In this document: positions 20,833 through 32,352 of the stretch, piece by piece
Position numbering within the stretch: the stretch's first letter is position 1
Layout: every line of letters begins with the position of its first letter
Assembly (NCBI RefSeq): GCF_007970465.1
Contig: NZ_CP042429.1
Coordinates: forward strand, 1,054,001-1,118,000
From: Corynebacterium nuruki S6-4
Lineage (GTDB): Bacteria > Actinomycetota > Actinomycetes > Mycobacteriales > Mycobacteriaceae
Length of the DNA stretch: 64,000 bases
Reading direction: 5' to 3'
Notes under the pieces: model-generated
The model's input: only the letters and a program-made list of their open reading frames with translations
Told to the model about the DNA's origin: nothing
Databases searched by the model: none
Program-made: the position numbers and the translations under genes

Positions 20833-21921
20833 TCACTCCAGACCCTTGCCGGACGGGGAGACGAGGATCTTCACCGCGGTCTCGTTGTGGTTGATCAGCG
20901 TGTCGAAGCCCTTGTCGATGAGGTCGTCGAGGGCGATCTTCCCGGTGATGAACGGCTTGAGGTCGATCTTCCCGGACTCGACGAGCTTGATCGTCGCCGG
21001 GTGGGAGTTGACGTAGCCGATGGTGCCGCGGATGTCGAGCTCCTTCATGACGAGCTTGTGGAAGTCGACGCTGGCGGGCTTGCCCCAGATGGCGACGACC
21101 TGCAGCACGCCGTGCGGGCGCAGGGCGTCCATCAGCGTGTCGAACACGACCTGCACGGAGGTGCACTCGAAGGCGACGTCCGCGCCCTCACCACCGGTGA
21201 GCTTGCGGACCTCCTCGACCACGTCGACCTCGGCGGGGTTGAGGGCGACGTCGGCGACCCCGGCGTCCAGTGCCTTCTGACGGCGCAGCTCGGAGAGCTC
21301 GGAGATGATGACCTTGACCCCGAACGCCTTGAGCACCGCGGAGGTCAGCAGGCCGATCGGGCCGGCACCGCCGACCAGGGCGGTCTGCCCGGCCGAGGAC
21401 TCGTCGACCCCGGCGCGCTGGACGGCGTGGTAGCCGACCGACAGCGGCTCGATGAGTGCGGCCTCGTCGAGCGGCAGCTCCTTGTCGATCTTGTGGACCC
21501 AGCGGTCCTTGACCACGACGTTCTCCGAGAGTCCGCCACCGCGGCCGCCGAGTCCGATGAAGTTCATGTCGGGCGAGATGTGGTAGGTCGAGGAGGCCGG
21601 GGAGGTGTCCACGTCATCATGGAGGATGTAGGGCTCGATGACGACATGGTCGCCGACGGCGAGGTCGTCGACGCCCTCGCCGACCTCGGAGACGACGCCG
21701 GAGAACTCGTGGCCGAGGGTGACCGGGGCGGTCTCGCCGGAGACCGGGTCGGGGGTGTCCTGGGTGGGGCAGAAGATCGGCCCGTCCAGGTACTCGTGCA
21801 GGTCGGTGCCGCAGATGCCGGTCCAGGCGACGTCGACCCGGACGGTGCCGGGCTCCAGGGGCTGCTGATCGATGTCCTCGATGCGGATGTCGTGGTTGCC
21901 GTAGTAGCGTGCTGCCTTCAT
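20833..21921 (-). CDS. Medium-chain alcohol dehydrogenase, (R,R)-2,3-butanediol dehydrogenase type
   Basis: A 362-residue zinc-dependent dehydrogenase. Catalytic-zinc motifs are GICGTDLHEY (Cys near 37) and GHEFSGVVSEVG. The coenzyme Rossmann motif is LVGGAGPIGLL and the C-terminal half contains NHNETAVKIL. FCPTQDTPDPVSGE and EPYILHDD resemble butanediol dehydrogenases. The four-cysteine structural-zinc cluster is missing from the expected loop (residues about 100-115), as seen in some actinobacterial members. The reaction is probably acetoin/2,3-butanediol interconversion with NAD. The RBS GAAAGG lies before the ATG. It sits between glycerate kinase and benE on the same strand, with 56 and 33 bp gaps. 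Confidence 0.85.
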   Translation of the reverse strand: MKAARYYGNHDIRIEDIDQQPLEPGTVRVDVAWTGICGTDLHEYLDGPIFCPTQDTPDPVSGETAPVTLGHEFSGVVSEVGEGVDDLAVGDHVVIEPYILHDDVDTSPASSTYHISPDMNFIGLGGRGGGLSENVVVKDRWVHKIDKELPLDEAALIEPLSVGYHAVQRAGVDESSAGQTALVGGAGPIGLLTSAVLKAFGVKVIISELSELRRQKALDAGVADVALNPAEVDVVEEVRKLTGGEGADVAFECTSVQVVFDTLMDALRPHGVLQVVAIWGKPASVDFHKLVMKELDIRGTIGYVNSHPATIKLVESGKIDLKPFITGKIALDDLIDKGFDTLINHNETAVKILVSPSGKGLE

Positions 21922-21977
21922 GGCTGTTCAACCTTTCGTTCGCTTTACGCTGTGACGGCCCCCAGTGTAGGTCGCCC

Positions 21978-23165
21978 TCACCGTCGTTGGCAGTGTGAAA
22001 ATACGGACATTCTGCGGGCCACTGTGACACGCAGGTCTGTCGCGGTCCGGGCGAGGTTCTCCGCGACCGGCCGGGCCGGGTCCCCGACGGTCACGATATC
22101 GGTGAACAGGCCCGGGACCAGCGTGGCGGCGTCCGCGGTGACGGCCCCGCCGACGGCGATGACGGGGACGCCCCCGGCAGCCCCGCCGGTCGCGGCGTGG
22201 GCCGCCGCCGCGACGCGTGCGGGCGCCTTGCCGTGTCCGGTCTGCGCGTCGATCCGGCCCTCCCCGGTGAGCACCAGGTCCGCGTCCCGGCACGCCGCGG
22301 TGAAATCCACCAGGTCGAGCAGCAGTTCCGCCCCCGACCGCAGCGACGCACCGAACACGGTGGCCAGCGCCGCGCCGACCCCGCCGGCCGCCCCGGCACC
22401 CGGGGTGGTCCGGACGGTCGCGGCGTCCTGTCCGGTCGCAGTGGCGAGGATCCCCGCCCACCGGGACAGGGCGGCGTCCAGCTCACGGACGTCCGCGGGG
22501 GACGCGCCCTTCTGCGGGCCGAAGACCGCGGCGGCGCCCTGCGGGCCGCAGAGCGGATTGTCGACATCCCCGGCGACGGTGACCTGCACCTCCCGCCACC
22601 GCGGATCCATGCCCCGGTCCTGCAGGTCGGCGGCCCGGATGAGCCCGGCGGCGTCCCGGCTGACCGGGGTGCCGGCCGTGTCGACGGCGACGAGGCCGAG
22701 CGCGGCGAGCAGTCCCAGTCCGCCGTCGGTGGTCACCGACCCGCCGAGACCGACGATGATGTGCCGCGCACCGTCGTCGAGGGCCTGTGCCATGATCTCG
22801 CCGACACCTGCCGTGCCCGCGGCCCGGATGTCGCGGTCGGCGGGGTCGACCAGGTGGATGCCGGCGGCCTCGGCGAGTTCCACCACGGCCGTCACCGGGC
22901 GACCGGCGCCGGCCGGCACCAGTCCGTAGCGGGCGGTCACCGGGGCGCCGAGCGGTCCGGTGACCGTCACCGCGTGCAGCTCCCCGCCCAGTGCCCGGGT
23001 CATCGCGACGGCGGTCCCCTCCCCACCGTCGGCGACGGGGAACTCCAGGATCTCGGCGGTCGGGAGGGCGTCCCGGACCCCGGCGGACATCGCGGCGGCG
23101 ACACCGGCGGCATCGAGGGCCTCCTTGAACGAGTCCGGGGCGACGATGATCTTCGCGGTGCTCAT
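21978..23165 (-). CDS. glxK: Glycerate kinase (GlxK family)
   Basis: A 395-residue glycerate kinase, which phosphorylates D-glycerate formed from glyoxylate or tartronate semialdehyde. Typical motifs are IIVAPDSFKEAL at the N-terminus, VADGGEGTAVAM, IIVGLGGSVTTDGGLG, DVDNPLCGPQGAA and LTGEGRIDAQTGHGKAP. The frame is open 15 codons further upstream, but family proteins begin at the chosen MSTAKIIVAPD. It is divergent from xdhA across 181 bp. A link with purine/ureide breakdown (glyoxylate to glycerate) is plausible but not proven, since no glyoxylate carboligase is in the window. Confidence 0.9.
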   Translation of the reverse strand: MSTAKIIVAPDSFKEALDAAGVAAAMSAGVRDALPTAEILEFPVADGGEGTAVAMTRALGGELHAVTVTGPLGAPVTARYGLVPAGAGRPVTAVVELAEAAGIHLVDPADRDIRAAGTAGVGEIMAQALDDGARHIIVGLGGSVTTDGGLGLLAALGLVAVDTAGTPVSRDAAGLIRAADLQDRGMDPRWREVQVTVAGDVDNPLCGPQGAAAVFGPQKGASPADVRELDAALSRWAGILATATGQDAATVRTTPGAGAAGGVGAALATVFGASLRSGAELLLDLVDFTAACRDADLVLTGEGRIDAQTGHGKAPARVAAAAHAATGGAAGGVPVIAVGGAVTADAATLVPGLFTDIVTVGDPARPVAENLARTATDLRVTVARRMSVFSHCQRR

Positions 23166-23245
23166 GCCCCGGATATTACGGAGAAATGCCCCGGAAACAC
23201 GCGACTGCAATACTCTGGTCGGTCAGAGGTGGGCTGTGCGGTCGC

Positions 23246-23284
23246 TATACGGCTGCACCGTGGTCAGGTGACCGTGAGGTGACC
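23246..23284 (+). promoter_or_regulatory. Candidate xdh promoter with tandem GGTGACC operator repeats
   Basis: TATACG at 23246-23251 is a possible -10 box. Downstream, GGTGACC occurs at 23267-23273 and again at 23278-23284, 11 bp apart (one helical turn). Each copy is a palindrome apart from its central base. Position just downstream of the -10 box would suit repression of xdhABC. No regulator gene adjoins the operon. Confidence 0.4.
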
Positions 23285-23346
23285 GACCCCGGTGGAGTGT
23301 CCGGACCCAGGCGACCGTCCCACCCCGCGTCACAAGGAGAACCCCC

Positions 23347-24866
23347 GTGACTGCACCACACACAGATATCCGGTCCACGACCACGATGACGGTCAACGGG
23401 ACGCCCGTCACCACGGCCGGGGCCCACACCAGCACACTGGACGCCCTGCGCGACCACGGGCTCACCGGCTGCAAGGAGGGCTGCGCCGAAGGAGAGTGCG
23501 GCGCCTGCGCCGTCCTGGTCGCCCGGCCCGACGACACCGCAGCGGCGTCCGGAGCGGCGACCGGGACCCGCTGGGTACCGGTCAACGCCTGCCTGGTCCC
23601 CGCCGCCGCGCTCGACGGCCAGGAGGTCGTCACCGCCGAAGGCCTCGCCGGGACAGCGACCACCCGGACCACTACCCCGCCCGCCCCGCCCACCACGCCC
23701 GGGGCCGCCGACCTGCACCCGGTGCAGGAGGAGATGGCCCGCGCCGGCGGATCCCAGTGCGGCTACTGCACCCCCGGATTCATCTGCTCGATGGCCGCGG
23801 AATACTACCGGCCGGAGACGGAACAGCCCTTCGACCTGCACGCCCTGTCCGGCAACCTGTGCCGGTGCACCGGCTACCGGCCCATCCGGGACGCCGCCCT
23901 CGCCCTCGGCACCCCCGGCGCCGACGACCGGCTCGCCGCCCGCCGGCAGGCCCCCGCCCCCGCCGCCGCCCACACCGACATCACCTCGGTGACCCCGGAC
24001 GGTGACCGGGCCCGGTTCCGCCGCCCCGCCACCCTCGCCGAGGCACTGGACATCCTGCGCGACGAGCCGGACACCACCGTCGTCGCCGGTGCGACCGACC
24101 ACGGCGTGCTGGTCAACATCCGCGGCGACCGCCCCGGCAACGTCCTGGCGGTCGACCGGCTGCCGGAACTGCGCGGGATCCGCCGCACCGCCGACCACAC
24201 CGACATCGGGGCCGCGCAGACCCTCTCGGAGATCGAGCGGACCCTCGGCCGGGAGATCCCGCTGCTCGGCCGGCTGCTGCCGCAGTTCGCCTCCCGGCTG
24301 ATCCGCAACAGCGCCACCCTCGGCGGCAACCTCGGCACCTGCTCCCCCATCGGCGACACGCCCCCGGCACTGCTGGCCCTGGAGGCCTCCCTGCTGCTGG
24401 TCTCCGCCGACGGGGAGCGCGAGGTTCCGCTGGCCGACTACTTCACCGGCTACCGGCAGTCGGTGCGCCGTGCCGACGAACTCATCGCCGCGGTGCGCAT
24501 CCCGGTCCCCGTGCAGCCGGTCACCGCCTTCCACAAGATCGCGAAGCGACGGTTCGACGACATCTCCTCCGTCGCCGTCGGCTACGCGCTCACCGTCACC
24601 GACGGTGTGGTGGCGAAGGCCCGGATCGGACTCGGCGGTGTGGCCGCCACCCCGCTGCGCGCCTACGCGACCGAACAGCTGCTGGAGGGCAGCACCTGGG
24701 ACGCCGCGACGGTCGCCCGCGCCGCCGCGGCACTGCGGGCGGAGGGCTCCCCGATGTCCGACCACCGGGCAAGCTCCGCCTACCGGACCGCGGTGCTCGG
24801 CACCTCGGTCGAACGGTTCTTCGCGGAAACGCAACAGACACAACAGGCACAGGAGGGGGTGCGGTC

Positions 24867-24870
<4 letters not shown>
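23347..24870 (+). CDS. xdhA: Xanthine dehydrogenase small subunit (2Fe-2S and FAD domains)
   Basis: A 507-residue subunit that passes electrons from the molybdenum subunit through two [2Fe-2S] clusters to FAD and NAD. Cluster ligands are in GCKEGCAEGECGACAVLV (residues about 39-56), and the second set is CGYCTPGF (about 138) and NLCRCTGYRP (about 174). The FAD domain follows, with VVAGATDHGVLVNI, LIRNSATLGGNLGT and SPIGDTPPALLAL. The Fe-S and FAD modules are fused in one chain, the usual XdhA layout. GTG 23347 is preceded by AAGGAGA. It is first in a tight xdhABC operon with 4-bp overlaps. Confidence 0.93.
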
Positions 24871-27313
<2,443 letters not shown>

Positions 27314-27317
<4 letters not shown>

Positions 27318-28126
27318 GCTGGCTGTCGGACGCCGCGGCGCTGCGGGCAACCCGCACCCCCGCCGTGCTGGTGACACTCGTCGCCCGCCGGGGCCACGCA
27401 CCCCGGGAGGCCGGCGCGAAGATGCTCGTCACCGCCGACGGGCTGTCCGGCTCCGTCGGCGGCGGGAACCTGGAGGCCGGCGCCGTCGACCGGGCCCGGG
27501 AGATGCTCGCCGGAATTCCCGCGGCCGGCGGGACCACCGGCCCCGAGTTCCTCGACTTCGCACTCAATGACCGGGTGCCCTACGAACACGGCCGCCAGTG
27601 CTGCGGCGGAGAGGTCACCGTGCTGCTCGAACACCTGCCCGTCGTCCCGGCCGTCGCCGTCTTCGGCTGCGGCCATGTCGGCCTCGAACTCGCCCGGATC
27701 CTGTCTCGGCAGGACGCCGAACTGTGGTTCTGCGACTCCCGCCCCGACCAGGTCGACGCGCTGCGCACCGAGGTCGCCGGCAGCCCCGCGACGGTGCACA
27801 CGACGCACTCCATGCTGCCCGAGGAGGTGGTCGACGACCTGCCCGCGGGGACACACGTCCTGGTCATGACCCACGACCACGGTGAGGATCTGCACCTGTG
27901 CCAGGCGCTGCTCGCACGGATCCGGGATGCCGGTGACCTGGGGTCGGTCGGGCTCATCGGGTCCTCGGCGAAGTGGGCCCGGTTCCGCGGGAAACTGGCG
28001 GACGCGGGATTCAGCGCCGAGGAGATCGGCGGGATCAGGTGTCCCGTCGGGCTGCCGGACCTGGGCGGACGCCACCCGGCGACCATCGCGGTCAGTGTCG
28101 CCGCGGAGCTGCTGCAGCGCTGGTGA
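27314..28126 (+). CDS. xdhC: Xanthine dehydrogenase accessory protein XdhC
   Basis: A 270-residue molybdenum-cofactor insertion and sulfuration factor for xanthine dehydrogenase. The N-terminal XdhC domain shows VTLVARRGHAPREAGAKM and GGGNLEAGAV. QCCGGEVTVLLE follows, then a Rossmann half with VFGCGHVGLELARIL and GLIGSSAKWARF. Length is typical. The start is GTG 27314, overlapping the end of xdhB. Its last 35 bp overlap the convergent nucleoside hydrolase gene. Confidence 0.92.
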
Positions 28127-29111
28127 GCCGTTCCATCAGTAGCGGGGCGAAATCCCGGTCGACCGACCGGACCACCCGGGTGGTCGCCCCCTCGACGTCG
28201 CCGGGGACCCGACGCTGACTGCGCAGGTCACAGATCGTCTGGCCGCGCCCTGGTCCGGCGGTCGCATCGACCTCGACGTCGACCACCGGGGCGTCCCGCA
28301 GGCCGAGCTCACCGAGTGCGATCGCCGCGGCCAGCGGATCATGGAGAGCGGCGGTGCGGCGACCGAAGACCACCTCATCGTAGAAGCCCAGGTAGACGTC
28401 CAGCATGGCACCGAGTGCCCGCGTGAACGCCGACGGTGCGGCGAGGAGCCGGTCACGGTCGGCGTCCCCGACCGTGTGGTCCATCGTCACATCCAGCGGC
28501 ACGAGCGTCACCGGCCAGGAGGCGGCCACGACCTCGGCGGCGGCCTCGGGGTCATTCCCGATATTGGCCTCCACGACCGGCCCCATGTTGCCCGGGACCA
28601 GGGCGGCACCACCCATCACCGTCACGCCGGCGACCCGCCGGATGACTGACGGGTCCCGCTGCAGCGCCAGCGCCAGGTTCGTCAGCGGACCGATGGCGAG
28701 GATCTGCAGCCGCCCCTCATGTTCGTGCGACAGCCGGAGCAGCAGGTCGGCGGCGTCCTCGTCCGGCAGCGGCACCTCCGGGGCGGCCGGGAGTGTGTCC
28801 CGGATCCCGCCGATGCCGTCGCGGCCGTGGACGAGCACCGCGCCACCGGCGAAATCGCCGATCAGGGGGTCAGTCGCCCCGACCGCGACAGGCACCCCGG
28901 GGCGTCCGGCGAGGGCGAGCAGCCTCAGGGTGTTCTCCGCCGCCCCCGGCGCGTCGATGTTGCCGTGGACCGTGCCGGTACCGACCAGCTCCGCGGTACC
29001 GCGGCGTTCGGTGTCAAGCAGGTAGCCGAGGGCGAGAGCATCGTCGATGCCGGTGTCGCAGTCGAGGTAGACCGGGGTGGGTGCGACAGCGTTCTTCGGC
29101 GGGGTGGTCAT
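28092..29111 (-). CDS. Nucleoside hydrolase (inosine-uridine preferring family)
   Basis: A 339-residue ribonucleoside hydrolase. The calcium site is visible as YLDCDTGIDDALAL, followed by GTGTVHGNIDAPGAAENTL, ILAIGPLTNLALAL, VTVMGGAALVPGN and the ligand region EANIGNDPEAAAEVV. HDPLAAAIAL near the C-terminus supplies the last metal ligand. Full length, unlike the shorter paralogue at 12184-12924. It would release hypoxanthine, xanthine or uracil, so its position convergent with xdhABC suggests a purine salvage or oxidation route from nucleosides to urate. Pyrimidine substrates cannot be excluded. Confidence 0.88.
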   Translation of the reverse strand: MTTPPKNAVAPTPVYLDCDTGIDDALALGYLLDTERRGTAELVGTGTVHGNIDAPGAAENTLRLLALAGRPGVPVAVGATDPLIGDFAGGAVLVHGRDGIGGIRDTLPAAPEVPLPDEDAADLLLRLSHEHEGRLQILAIGPLTNLALALQRDPSVIRRVAGVTVMGGAALVPGNMGPVVEANIGNDPEAAAEVVAASWPVTLVPLDVTMDHTVGDADRDRLLAAPSAFTRALGAMLDVYLGFYDEVVFGRRTAALHDPLAAAIALGELGLRDAPVVDVEVDATAGPGRGQTICDLRSQRRVPGDVEGATTRVVRSVDRDFAPLLMERLTSAAAAPRRH

Positions 29112-29129
29112 GCCGCACGAGCATACTGC

Positions 29130-29894
29130 TCAGCGGAACCGCGCAACCCGCCGCTCCCCCGCCGGAACAGGCACGTCCAACAGGTTGGCAGCCGACGGCA
29201 GCGGGCAGTGGAAGGCACCGGAGAACGCGAACGCGGGCAGTTCGGCCCGGTTGAAGTCGATCACCGTGTTCCCGTCGGCGTCCGGCGCCGGGATGTGCAG
29301 GAAGCGGAAGGCATGGGTGCCGGCCGCCCGTCCCGCATCCGAGAAGGAGACGAAGAATCCACCGTCCGCGTCGGTGACCCGGAGGCTGTGGGAGGTGCCG
29401 TCGGGCAGGGTGAACTCGAGCCGGCCCGCGGTCGACCCCGGTGCTTCGAAGCCGTCGGCGCTGGTGACGGTCACGGTCGCGGGGTCGGCGACGAAGTGGG
29501 CGGTCACCTCCCAGGCCGGGTCGTGGTCGAACACCTCGATACCGCTGACGGAGGTCCGGGTGCCGGCGGTGGCGTCGAAGACCCGCAGTGCGGCATCCCC
29601 GGCCCGGGCATGGCCGACGAGGGTCAGGCCGCCGTCGGACACCCGGTCGCCGGGCGCCAGGCGTACCGGCGTGGTCCACCCGTCGGGCAGACCGGTGCCG
29701 GTGACGGCGACGGTGTCCCCGTCGCCGTCGATGTACCACCGCCCCGGTACGCCCGGGACCTCGACCGCGTCGTCGGGGCCGGTGGCGTGGATCCAGTGCG
29801 TCCCGGTGAGTGCGGCGGCACCGTCGGGGGCGGTGACGGCGGCGATCCGGTCGGTGTGCCAGGTCTTCCAGGACTGTGATGTGGCGGTGGTCAT
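29130..29894 (-). CDS. DUF1684 domain-containing protein
   Basis: A 254-residue cytosolic protein. The family hallmark is the C-terminal IDFNRAELPAFAFSG followed by CPLPSAANLLDVPVPAGE, close to the DFNRxxNPxCAFxxxxxCPLPPxxNxLPxxIxAGE pattern of DUF1684. The N-terminal half is rich in beta strands, with THWIHATGPDD, and no catalytic motif is evident. The first Cys of the usual pattern is absent (FAFSGAFHCPLP keeps only the second). Function is unknown in the family. It runs in the same direction as the nucleoside hydrolase, 18 bp before it, so they may share a transcript. Confidence 0.85.
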   Translation of the reverse strand: MTTATSQSWKTWHTDRIAAVTAPDGAAALTGTHWIHATGPDDAVEVPGVPGRWYIDGDGDTVAVTGTGLPDGWTTPVRLAPGDRVSDGGLTLVGHARAGDAALRVFDATAGTRTSVSGIEVFDHDPAWEVTAHFVADPATVTVTSADGFEAPGSTAGRLEFTLPDGTSHSLRVTDADGGFFVSFSDAGRAAGTHAFRFLHIPAPDADGNTVIDFNRAELPAFAFSGAFHCPLPSAANLLDVPVPAGERRVARFR

Positions 29895-29992
29895 GGTTGT
29901 TCATCCTGCACCGCATACCGCGACCGCGTCCACGGGACGGTTCGGGCCGAATAGAGGGGTGCCGCGGAATGTGGTGCGGGTATACAGGGGCC

Positions 29993-30841
29993 ATGAGCCT
30001 CATCTCCGCCACCTCCCTCGCCGACCTCCTCGCCGGGCCGGACGCCGCCACCGTCACCGTCCTCGACGTCCGCTGGACCCTCGCCCGGCCCGACGGCCGC
30101 GACGCCTTCGCCGCCGGGCACATCCCCGGGGCCCGCTATCTGGACCTCGACTCGCAGCTCAGCGACCATTCCCGCACGGGGTTGGGACGCCATCCACTGC
30201 CGACCGGGCCGGCGCTGCAGGAGTCGCTGCGCAGTCTCGGGGTCAATGACGGGGACACGGTCGTGGTCTACGACGACGGGCAGGCCGCCGGGTCCTCCCG
30301 CGCCTGGTGGACACTCACCGCCGCGGGCCTGGAGGATGTCCGGATCCTGGACGGAGGCTGGTCCGCATGGCAGGAGTCCGGCGGAGCGGTCGAGACCGGC
30401 CCCGCGACCGCGCCTGCTCCCGGCGACGTCACCGTGACCTACGGGGACCTGTATGACGGTGCCCGGCGGACGTTGACGAAGGAACAGGCGGCGGCGACCG
30501 GGGAACACAGCGTCCTCCTGGATGCCCGCGCCCCGGAGCGCTACCGCGGGGAGACCGAGCCCGTCGACCCCGTGGCCGGGCACATCCCCGGGGCGGCGAA
30601 CCTGCCCTCGACCTCCGTGCTCGACGGGGACGGGCGGTTCCTGCCGGCAGATGAACTGCGCGAGGTCTTCGCGGAGCTCGGGGTGGGGCCGACGACCGCA
30701 GGAGGTCCGGTCTCCGGTGCCTACTGCGGTTCTGGGGTCTCCGCCGCGGTCCTGGTGGCGGCAGCGGATTCGGTCGGCATCGACCTGGCCCTGTTCCCCG
30801 GCTCCTGGTCGCAGTGGTCGGCGGACCTGGATCAGGCCTGA
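29993..30841 (+). CDS. Tandem-rhodanese sulfurtransferase (thiosulfate/3-mercaptopyruvate type)
   Basis: A 282-residue two-domain rhodanese. The inactive N-terminal domain has LDVRWTLARPDGRDAF, AGHIPGARYLDLD and YDDGQAAGSSRAWW. The active C-terminal domain has LLDARAPERYRGETEPVDP and the catalytic loop AYCGSGVSAAV, with Cys near residue 244. The CGSGVS loop fits the mercaptopyruvate and thiosulfate sulfurtransferase group. TATACA ends 6 bases before the ATG, suggesting a leaderless transcript. The stop codon is followed within 3 bp by a 100-bp inverted-repeat element. Confidence 0.9.
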   Translation: MSLISATSLADLLAGPDAATVTVLDVRWTLARPDGRDAFAAGHIPGARYLDLDSQLSDHSRTGLGRHPLPTGPALQESLRSLGVNDGDTVVVYDDGQAAGSSRAWWTLTAAGLEDVRILDGGWSAWQESGGAVETGPATAPAPGDVTVTYGDLYDGARRTLTKEQAAATGEHSVLLDARAPERYRGETEPVDPVAGHIPGAANLPSTSVLDGDGRFLPADELREVFAELGVGPTTAGGPVSGAYCGSGVSAAVLVAAADSVGIDLALFPGSWSQWSADLDQA

Positions 30842-30843
30842 CG

Positions 30844-30943
30844 CCCGGTTTTTCACACCTGCCGCGCTTCCCATACTCTGAGACCTGCAGGTCAGAGGGC
30901 TGCGCTGCCCGGCCGTCCGCCGGCCGAGGTGTGAAAAACCGGG
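30844..30943. repeat. Dispersed 100-bp inverted-repeat element, copy 1
   Basis: CCCGGTTTTTCACACCT (30844-30860) is exactly complementary to AGGTGTGAAAAACCGGG (30927-30943). The 66-bp interior contains a near-palindrome around ACCTGCAGGT. It fills the gap between two convergent genes. Copy 2 is at 44261-44363 in the same kind of place. It could serve as a bidirectional terminator or be a miniature non-autonomous mobile element. Confidence 0.75.
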
Positions 30944-30962
30944 ACGGAGTGAGGCGGGGCGG

Positions 30963-32345
30963 CTACCCCACGAACCGGTCGACCAGGGACCGGTAGGCCG
31001 CCACCGTCAGCTTCAGATCGACCAGCGGCAGGTGCTCGTCATGGGTGTGCAGCTGCGCATTGACGTCGGCCAGCGACCGGTCCCGCGCATTGAGGGCGAA
31101 TCCGTAGCCCACACCCCCGAGGCGGCGTCCGAACCGGAGATCGGAACCACCGGCCGACAGGGTCGGCACCACCGTCGCCTCCGGGAAGAACTCGCCGACG
31201 GTGGCGGTGATCGCCTCGTACAGTGCTGACCCGGTGGTGCTGACCTCGGCGGGTTCAGAGATGAGATGCTCGATCTCCACCTCGTCGGCCAGGTCACCGA
31301 GGGCCTCGCGCAGCCGGGCGTCCACGTCGTCGGTCTGCCCGGGCAGTGTGCGGATGTCGAGTTCCAGGTAGGCGGCGCTCGGCAGCACGTTGATGGCCTG
31401 CCCGGCGCGCAGCACCGTCGGGGAGACGGTGAGGTGGGAGACCGCGTGGGCGTAGCGGGCGAGGTCGCCGAAGGCCAGGTAGTCGTCCTCGTCCGGGTCG
31501 GTGAGCAGGGCCTCCCGGATGTCCGGGGAGAACCGGAAGGCGTCGACGAAACCGGTCCACAGCGGGTCCTTCGACACGGGCTGCCGGTAGTCGGCGATCC
31601 GCCGGGCGACCTCGGCGATCCGGGCGACGGCGAGGTCCCGGCCCCACGGCTGGGAGCCGTGGCCGGCGTCGCCGGTGACGTGCAGGCGACGCTGGGCCGC
31701 ACCCTTCTCCCCCACGGTGACCGTCACGGCGTCCGATCCGTCGCTGACCGGCAGGTGTGAACCACCGGTCTCCGAGATGCAGTTGCGCCAGCTGAACGCC
31801 TCGGGGTGGACCTCGGAGAGCCACTTGGCGCCGAGGCCGCCGCGTGCCTCCTCGTCGGCGACGCCGACGAAGGTGAGGGTGCCGCGCGGGGGACGTCCGG
31901 ACGCCGCCTCCCGGGCCACCGCCCGGGTGACCGCGGCCATCGGGGCGGTGAGGCCGAGCATGTCGGTGGTGCCACGGCCGTAGATGACCGCGTCCGGATC
32001 GTCGGGGCCGTCGCCGACGATCTCCGCGCCGAACGGGTCGCGGGTCCAGCGTGCCTCGTCGACGGGGACGACGTCGGTGTGGCCGAGGAAGGTCAGCGGT
32101 TCGGCGTCCGGGTCGGAGCCGGGCACGGTGACGATGATGCTGGTGCGGCCCGGGCGGGGTTCCAGGCGCTGCACCTGCACGGCGCCGGTGGCAGCGCCGG
32201 CGGCGATCTCGTCGGCGAAGAACTGCCCGAGAGTGTCCGCGTTACGCACCTCCTGGCCGGAATCGGGGGTGAGGTCGTTGACGCAGGCGTTGCGGACCAG
32301 CTGCTGCAGCAGGTCCAGGGCATCGGTGTAGAGCGGGTCGGTCAT
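30963..32345 (-). CDS. M20 family metallopeptidase (dipeptidase/deacylase-like)
   Basis: A 460-residue M20 hydrolase. The metal site is visible as FLGHTDVVPVD (His, Asp), GRGTTDMLGLTAPM (bridging Asp) and VADEEARGGLGAKWL (catalytic and ligand Glu). A dimerisation/lid domain follows with HVTGDAGHGSQPWGRD, and the C-terminal ligand lies in HTHDEHLP. The order fits the ArgE/DapE/CPG2/dipeptidase group. Substrate is probably a dipeptide or N-acyl amino acid, not determined by sequence. The RBS TGAGGA precedes the ATG. It starts 7 bp after a MetQ-like lipoprotein gene, so the two are co-transcribed, which suggests peptide or N-acyl-amino-acid scavenging. Confidence 0.88.
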   Translation of the reverse strand: MTDPLYTDALDLLQQLVRNACVNDLTPDSGQEVRNADTLGQFFADEIAAGAATGAVQVQRLEPRPGRTSIIVTVPGSDPDAEPLTFLGHTDVVPVDEARWTRDPFGAEIVGDGPDDPDAVIYGRGTTDMLGLTAPMAAVTRAVAREAASGRPPRGTLTFVGVADEEARGGLGAKWLSEVHPEAFSWRNCISETGGSHLPVSDGSDAVTVTVGEKGAAQRRLHVTGDAGHGSQPWGRDLAVARIAEVARRIADYRQPVSKDPLWTGFVDAFRFSPDIREALLTDPDEDDYLAFGDLARYAHAVSHLTVSPTVLRAGQAINVLPSAAYLELDIRTLPGQTDDVDARLREALGDLADEVEIEHLISEPAEVSTTGSALYEAITATVGEFFPEATVVPTLSAGGSDLRFGRRLGGVGYGFALNARDRSLADVNAQLHTHDEHLPLVDLKLTVAAYRSLVDRFVG

Positions 32346-32352
32346 CTGGTCC

